Shown: positions 60,418 through 64,000 of the stretch, piece after piece
How the letters are laid out: every line of letters starts with the position of its first letter
Position numbering within the stretch: the stretch's first letter is position 1
Assembly: GCF_023208015.1 (NCBI RefSeq)
Contig: NZ_CP051627.1
Span: forward strand, 4,839,257-4,903,256
Reading direction: 5' to 3'
From: Thermobifida alba
GTDB lineage: Bacteria > Actinomycetota > Actinomycetes > Streptosporangiales > Streptosporangiaceae
Length of the DNA stretch: 64,000 nt
The notes under the pieces: model-generated
Told to the model about the DNA's origin: nothing
The model's database searches: none
The model's input: the letters and a program-made list of their open reading frames with translations, nothing else
Translations under genes and position numbers: made by a program

Positions 60418-60668
60418 GTCGAGTGTCCAAGCAGCAGGCATGGCGGAAGAGCAGCTACAGCGGAGTCAATGAAAACTGTGTCGAAGTCTCTCTCCCGCAC
60501 TGGCGCAGGAGTAGTCACAGCGGTGTCAACAACAACTGTGTCGAAGTCGCCAACCTTCCCGGCACCACCGCCCTCCGTGACTCCAAGCACCCCGACGCCG
60601 CCGTGCTGGCCTTCCCTTCCACCGAGTGGGAGGCGTTTGTCCGCTCCGTGCGTGCCGGTCAGCTCTGA
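60414..60668 (+). CDS. DUF397 protein with duplicated N-terminal motif
   Basis: An 84-residue protein. The DUF397 opening motif appears twice: WRKSSYSGVNENCVEV at about residues 10-25 and WRRSSHSGVNNNCVEVANL at about 30-48, followed once by the normal DUF397 end (LRDSKHPDAAVLAF and FVRSVRAGQL). Family members normally have one copy. GTG 60414 overlaps the XRE stop; GTG 60423 is an alternative. DUF397 proteins act with the adjacent XRE regulator (for example BldB/WhiJ-type networks). The internal repeat suggests partial duplication in place. Confidence 0.85.
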   Translation: MSRVSKQQAWRKSSYSGVNENCVEVSLPHWRRSSHSGVNNNCVEVANLPGTTALRDSKHPDAAVLAFPSTEWEAFVRSVRAGQL

Positions 60669-60756
60669 ATTGGGCGAACGGTCGCTTTCCGGCGGATCCT
60701 CTTGATAAGACAGGAGACGGAACTCCCCACCCCATCCCCCGTATGACGAGGCTTCC

Positions 60757-63700
60757 ATGACCGTAGCCGCCCCTGCCCACAGCGTTCCAGAAGAGCCGTC
60801 CACCACGACAGACCTTGAGGTGGGGAAGCTCGTCACAGTCCGCAACCGCACCTGGGTGGTGTCCGAGGTGCGGGTCGGGTCCATCGCGTCCAGCGACGCG
60901 ACCAAGGCTACGACCAAGGCCCAGCACGTCGTCTCCCTGATCAGCATCGAGGACGACGCGGCCGACGATCGCATCGAGGTGCTGTGGGAACTGGAGCCGG
61001 GCACCCGGATCCACGAGACCACAACGCTGCCCGATCCGGCGCGCGGCTTCGACGAACCCGCCGAGTTGGATGCCTTCCTGCACGCGGTGCGGTGGGGGGC
61101 CATCGCTTCTGCCGACACCACCGCTCTCCAGGCGCCGTTCCGCTCCGGTATCGAGATCGAGGAGTACCAGCTCGAACCGGTGGTGCGGGCGCTGTCCATG
61201 CCCCGCACCAACCTGCTCATCGCCGACGACGTCGGTCTGGGCAAGACCATCGAGGCAGGCCTGGTCATGCAGGAGCTGAGCCTGCGGCACCGCGCCCGCA
61301 CCATGCTCATCGTCTGCCCGGCCGGGCTCACCACCCAGTGGCGCGACGAGATGCGCGACAAGTTCGGGCTGGACTTCCGCGTGGTCGACACGGCCCTGGT
61401 CAAGCGGCTGCGTCGGGAGCGTGGGCTCTACGCCAACCCGTGGACCCACTACCCGCGGCTCATCGTCAGCATCGACTGGTTGAAGCGGGAGCGCCCGCGC
61501 CGCATGCTCCGCGAGTTCCTGCCCGAAACACCCGGCTATCCGCGGGCCTTCGACCTGCTCGTGGTGGACGAGGTGCACACCTGCGCCCCCTCGGGGCGGG
61601 GCAGGTACGCGGTGGACTCGCTGCGCACCCTCGCCATCCGGGAGCTTGCCCCGCACTGCGAGCACCGGCTGTTCCTGTCGGCGACCCCGCACAACGGCTA
61701 CAGGGAGTCCTTCACCGCGCTGCTGGAACTGCTGGACGACCAGCGGTTCGCGCGGGGTGTGGAACCCACCCGCGAGCAACTCGCCCGCGCCATGGTCCGC
61801 CGCCTCAAACGGGACCTGCCGCCCCGCTGGGACGGCAGCAGCCGGTTCCCCGAACGTAAGCCCGCCTACCTGGAGGTGGACCACAGCGAAGCCGAACGCG
61901 AGGCGCTGGCGCTGCTCAACGAGTACGCCGAGAGCCGCCGCCGGCGCGGTGGACCGGGCGGGCGGCACGCCGCCGACTTCGTCACCACCCTGCTGAAGAA
62001 GCGCCTGTTCTCCTCACCCAAGGCGTTCTTCGAGACCGTCACCACCCATCTGGACACCATGACGGCCAGGGACGACGGTGAACCGTTGCCCGCGCCGACC
62101 GTGCAGCGGATTCTGGTGCCCATGGCGGAGCAGTTGGAGGCCACCGCCGAACACGATGAGGAGTACCGGCAGGCCGAGGCCGAGGCGCTGCGCACGGCTC
62201 GGCGCGGCGCCCCGCCGCTCAGCGACCACGAGCGGCGCCTACTGTACCGGCTCAGGGACTGGGCGGCTGAGGCCAAGAACGGCCCCGACGCGAAATTCGC
62301 CGCGCTGCGCCGCTGGCTCGACCCCGTCCTGTTCGCGGACGGGCGGCCGGGAACAGACGCGGAGTGGACCACCGAACGGGTCATCGTCTTCACCGAGTAC
62401 CGCGACACCCAGCGGTGGCTGCACGAACAGCTCCTGGCCGCAGGGTACGGCGGACCGGGCGGGCGGCGGATCGCGCTGCTCTACGGCGGGCAGGACGTCG
62501 AGGAGCGCGAACGGATCAAGAACGTCTTCACCGACGACCCGGAACTCGACGACCTGCGCATCCTCGTCGCCACCGACGCGGCCAGCGAGGGCATCAACCT
62601 CCAGCGGCGCTGCCACCGGCTGCTGCACTGGGAGATCCCGTGGAACCCCAACCGCCTGGAGCAGCGCAACGGCCGCATCGACCGGCACGGCCAGCCCGCG
62701 GACCAGGTGGACGTGCTGCACTTCGTCCCGCGCGGTTGGGAGAACGCCGAAACCGGATCGCTGGAGGACGAGCTGGGGTTCCTGCGGATGGCCGCCGAGA
62801 AGGTCGACCGCATCCGCGAGGACCTCGGCAGCGCCGGGGACGTCATCGCGGTCCAGGTGGAGCAGAAGATGCTGGGCCGCCGCACCGACTGGGCGCAGAC
62901 CGACGCCGAGATCGCCCGGAAGGCGACCAGAGCACGGCTGCGCATCGAACGCGACATCCGCAGCCGGTTGGAGAAGCTCAGCGACGAACTCACCGGCAGC
63001 CGGACACGCCTCGACCTGACCCCCGAGACCCTGGAACAGGTGGTGCGTACCGGGCTGCGGCTGGCGCACCGCAAGGACTTGGTCGAGGTGGAGCCGCCCG
63101 AGGGAGTGGCGGCGCGCTGCTTCCGCCTGCCCGATCTGGCCGGAGCCTGGGCGAGCGCCCGCAACGACGGGCTCATGCACCCGGTCACCGGCGAGGAGCG
63201 GCCGGTCACCTTCGACCCGGACGCCGTCGTGGGCCGCAACGACCTGGTGCTGCTGCATCTCAAGCACCGCCTGGTGGACCTGTGCCTGACACTGCTGCGC
63301 CGGGAGTTGTGGTCCGACGGTGAGCGGCTGGCCCGGGTCACCGCCCGGATCGTGGACTCTGACCTCCTGCGGGTGCCCGCCGTGGTCGCGCACGGCCGTG
63401 TCGTCATCACCGGGGCGGAGGGCAGCCGCCTCCACGAGGAGGTGCTCGTGGCGGGCGGACTCATCGAAAGTGGTCGGTTCTCCCGCGTCAAGGAGGAGAC
63501 GGTCGAGCAGTGGCTGGCAGCGGCCACCGACAAGCCGGTGCCCGAATCGATGCGGGAGCGTCTGATCGCGCTCTGGCCAGGCCTGGCCGACCCGCTGAAC
63601 CGGGCGTTGAAGAGGCGGGCCGAGCAGCGTGCCGAAAGCTTGAAGAAGACCATCGCCAGGCGCTGCGACGAAGAGGTCGTCGCCATCGGCAAGGTGCTCG

Positions 63701-63960
63701 ACGAACTGGCCGATTCCATCAGGAAGGTACTCTCCGACGAACCCGTGTGGCAGCAGGCCAGCCTCTTCGAGCTCTCCGACTCCGAACGCGACCAGCTCCA
63801 CCGCGACCGTGAGGCGCTACGCGCTAAACTGAAGGGCATCCCCGAGCAGAAGGAGCAGGAGACCGCCGCCCTGCGGCGGCGCTACGCCGACCCCGAACCC
63901 CGGTGGTTCCCGGCGGCCGTCACCTTCCTGGTGCCCGCGTCACTGGCCAAGCGGAACTGA
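60757..63960 (+). CDS. drmD: DISARM SNF2-like helicase DrmD
   Basis: A 1067-residue SNF2/HepA-like superfamily 2 helicase. Motif I is DDVGLGKTIEAG near residue 158, motif II VVDEVHTC near 270, LSATPHNGY near 305, the C-terminal motifs FTEYRDTQRWL and ATDAASEGINLQ near 605, and motif VI QRNGRIDRHGQ near 636. A Glu/Arg-rich helical C-terminal third of about 350 residues follows. Length and motif pattern match DrmD, the first gene of class 1 DISARM, a restriction-modification-linked phage defence that also needs drmA, drmB, drmC and a methyltransferase. Those would lie to the right of this window. The TGA is followed at once by a hairpin. Confidence 0.87.
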   Translation: MTVAAPAHSVPEEPSTTTDLEVGKLVTVRNRTWVVSEVRVGSIASSDATKATTKAQHVVSLISIEDDAADDRIEVLWELEPGTRIHETTTLPDPARGFDEPAELDAFLHAVRWGAIASADTTALQAPFRSGIEIEEYQLEPVVRALSMPRTNLLIADDVGLGKTIEAGLVMQELSLRHRARTMLIVCPAGLTTQWRDEMRDKFGLDFRVVDTALVKRLRRERGLYANPWTHYPRLIVSIDWLKRERPRRMLREFLPETPGYPRAFDLLVVDEVHTCAPSGRGRYAVDSLRTLAIRELAPHCEHRLFLSATPHNGYRESFTALLELLDDQRFARGVEPTREQLARAMVRRLKRDLPPRWDGSSRFPERKPAYLEVDHSEAEREALALLNEYAESRRRRGGPGGRHAADFVTTLLKKRLFSSPKAFFETVTTHLDTMTARDDGEPLPAPTVQRILVPMAEQLEATAEHDEEYRQAEAEALRTARRGAPPLSDHERRLLYRLRDWAAEAKNGPDAKFAALRRWLDPVLFADGRPGTDAEWTTERVIVFTEYRDTQRWLHEQLLAAGYGGPGGRRIALLYGGQDVEERERIKNVFTDDPELDDLRILVATDAASEGINLQRRCHRLLHWEIPWNPNRLEQRNGRIDRHGQPADQVDVLHFVPRGWENAETGSLEDELGFLRMAAEKVDRIREDLGSAGDVIAVQVEQKMLGRRTDWAQTDAEIARKATRARLRIERDIRSRLEKLSDELTGSRTRLDLTPETLEQVVRTGLRLAHRKDLVEVEPPEGVAARCFRLPDLAGAWASARNDGLMHPVTGEERPVTFDPDAVVGRNDLVLLHLKHRLVDLCLTLLRRELWSDGERLARVTARIVDSDLLRVPAVVAHGRVVITGAEGSRLHEEVLVAGGLIESGRFSRVKEETVEQWLAAATDKPVPESMRERLIALWPGLADPLNRALKRRAEQRAESLKKTIARRCDEEVVAIGKVLDELADSIRKVLSDEPVWQQASLFELSDSERDQLHRDREALRAKLKGIPEQKEQETAALRRRYADPEPRWFPAAVTFLVPASLAKRN

Positions 63961-63969
63961 TGCGGCCGG

Positions 63970-63996
63970 AGCTCGGCTCAAACGGAGAGCCGAGCT
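63970..63996 (+). terminator. Perfect hairpin just after drmD
   Basis: AGCTCGGCTC (63970-63979) pairs perfectly with GAGCCGAGCT (63987-63996) around a 7-base loop, 10 bp past the drmD stop. It may end or attenuate transcription before the rest of DISARM. The window ends before the downstream context can be read. Confidence 0.5.
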
Positions 63997-64000
63997 GAGC

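Overview
The window is very GC-rich (codon third positions almost all G/C), with GTG/TTG starts, 1-4 bp start/stop overlaps, XRE-DUF5753/DUF397/anti-sigma-ATPase clusters and a near-perfect CelR/CebR-type operator. This indicates a filamentous actinomycete, and I infer Streptosporangiales/Nocardiopsaceae (Thermobifida/Nocardiopsis-like). No rRNA or tRNA gene and no CRISPR array was found.

Layout. (1) Positions 1-24361 are a phage-defence island. A probable PglW C-terminus enters from the left. A reverse-strand McrBC pair (1041-5095) follows, then a reverse-strand pair made of a beta-CASP metallo-beta-lactamase-fold protein and a 2139-residue STAND-like NTPase (5312-13995). The rest of a type 2 BREX operon, pglY-pglZ-brxD-brxHI (14344-24361, forward), comes next. 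No pglX lies in the window, so the BREX locus is interrupted or rearranged. (2) An IS5-like transposase N-terminal fragment (24820-25197) marks the junction to a forward-strand lipid/polyketide cluster at 25459-46321. It encodes an MMPL exporter, SRPBCC protein, GNAT-like enzyme, SDR, free ACP, a KS-AT-DH-KR-ACP synthase whose AT has lost its serine, a KS-AT-ACP synthase, an aminotransferase fused to an acyl-ACP reductase, a fatty-acid desaturase, a P450 and a fatty-acyl-AMP ligase. A strong bidirectional hairpin terminator closes it.

(3) After a DUF1275 membrane protein, a second, divergent McrBC pair (47965-51308) begins another defence stretch. Next come degenerate DUF6879/DUF6082 genes and a translationally coupled three-gene operon (52628-56540) that looks like an ABC-3C system: DUF4297-type nuclease effector, middle component, and zinc-hook SMC-like ATPase. 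(4) A sigma-like DNA-binding protein lies beside a 47-bp tandem-repeat array and REP-like hairpins with compensatory changes. An HATPase/XRE/DUF397 regulatory cluster follows, with two operator-like repeats 30 bp apart. (5) The window ends with drmD, the SNF2-family helicase that opens class 1 DISARM.

Proposed working of the cluster: the fatty-acyl-AMP ligase loads a fatty acid onto the free ACP and the two synthases extend it, with the second AT probably charging both ACPs. The acyl-ACP-reductase domain releases an aldehyde that the fused aminotransferase converts to an amine. The desaturase, P450, SDR and GNAT-like enzyme decorate the chain and MMPL exports it. This is inference from domains. 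The main candidates for undescribed biology are this cluster and the beta-CASP/STAND pair inside the BREX island.
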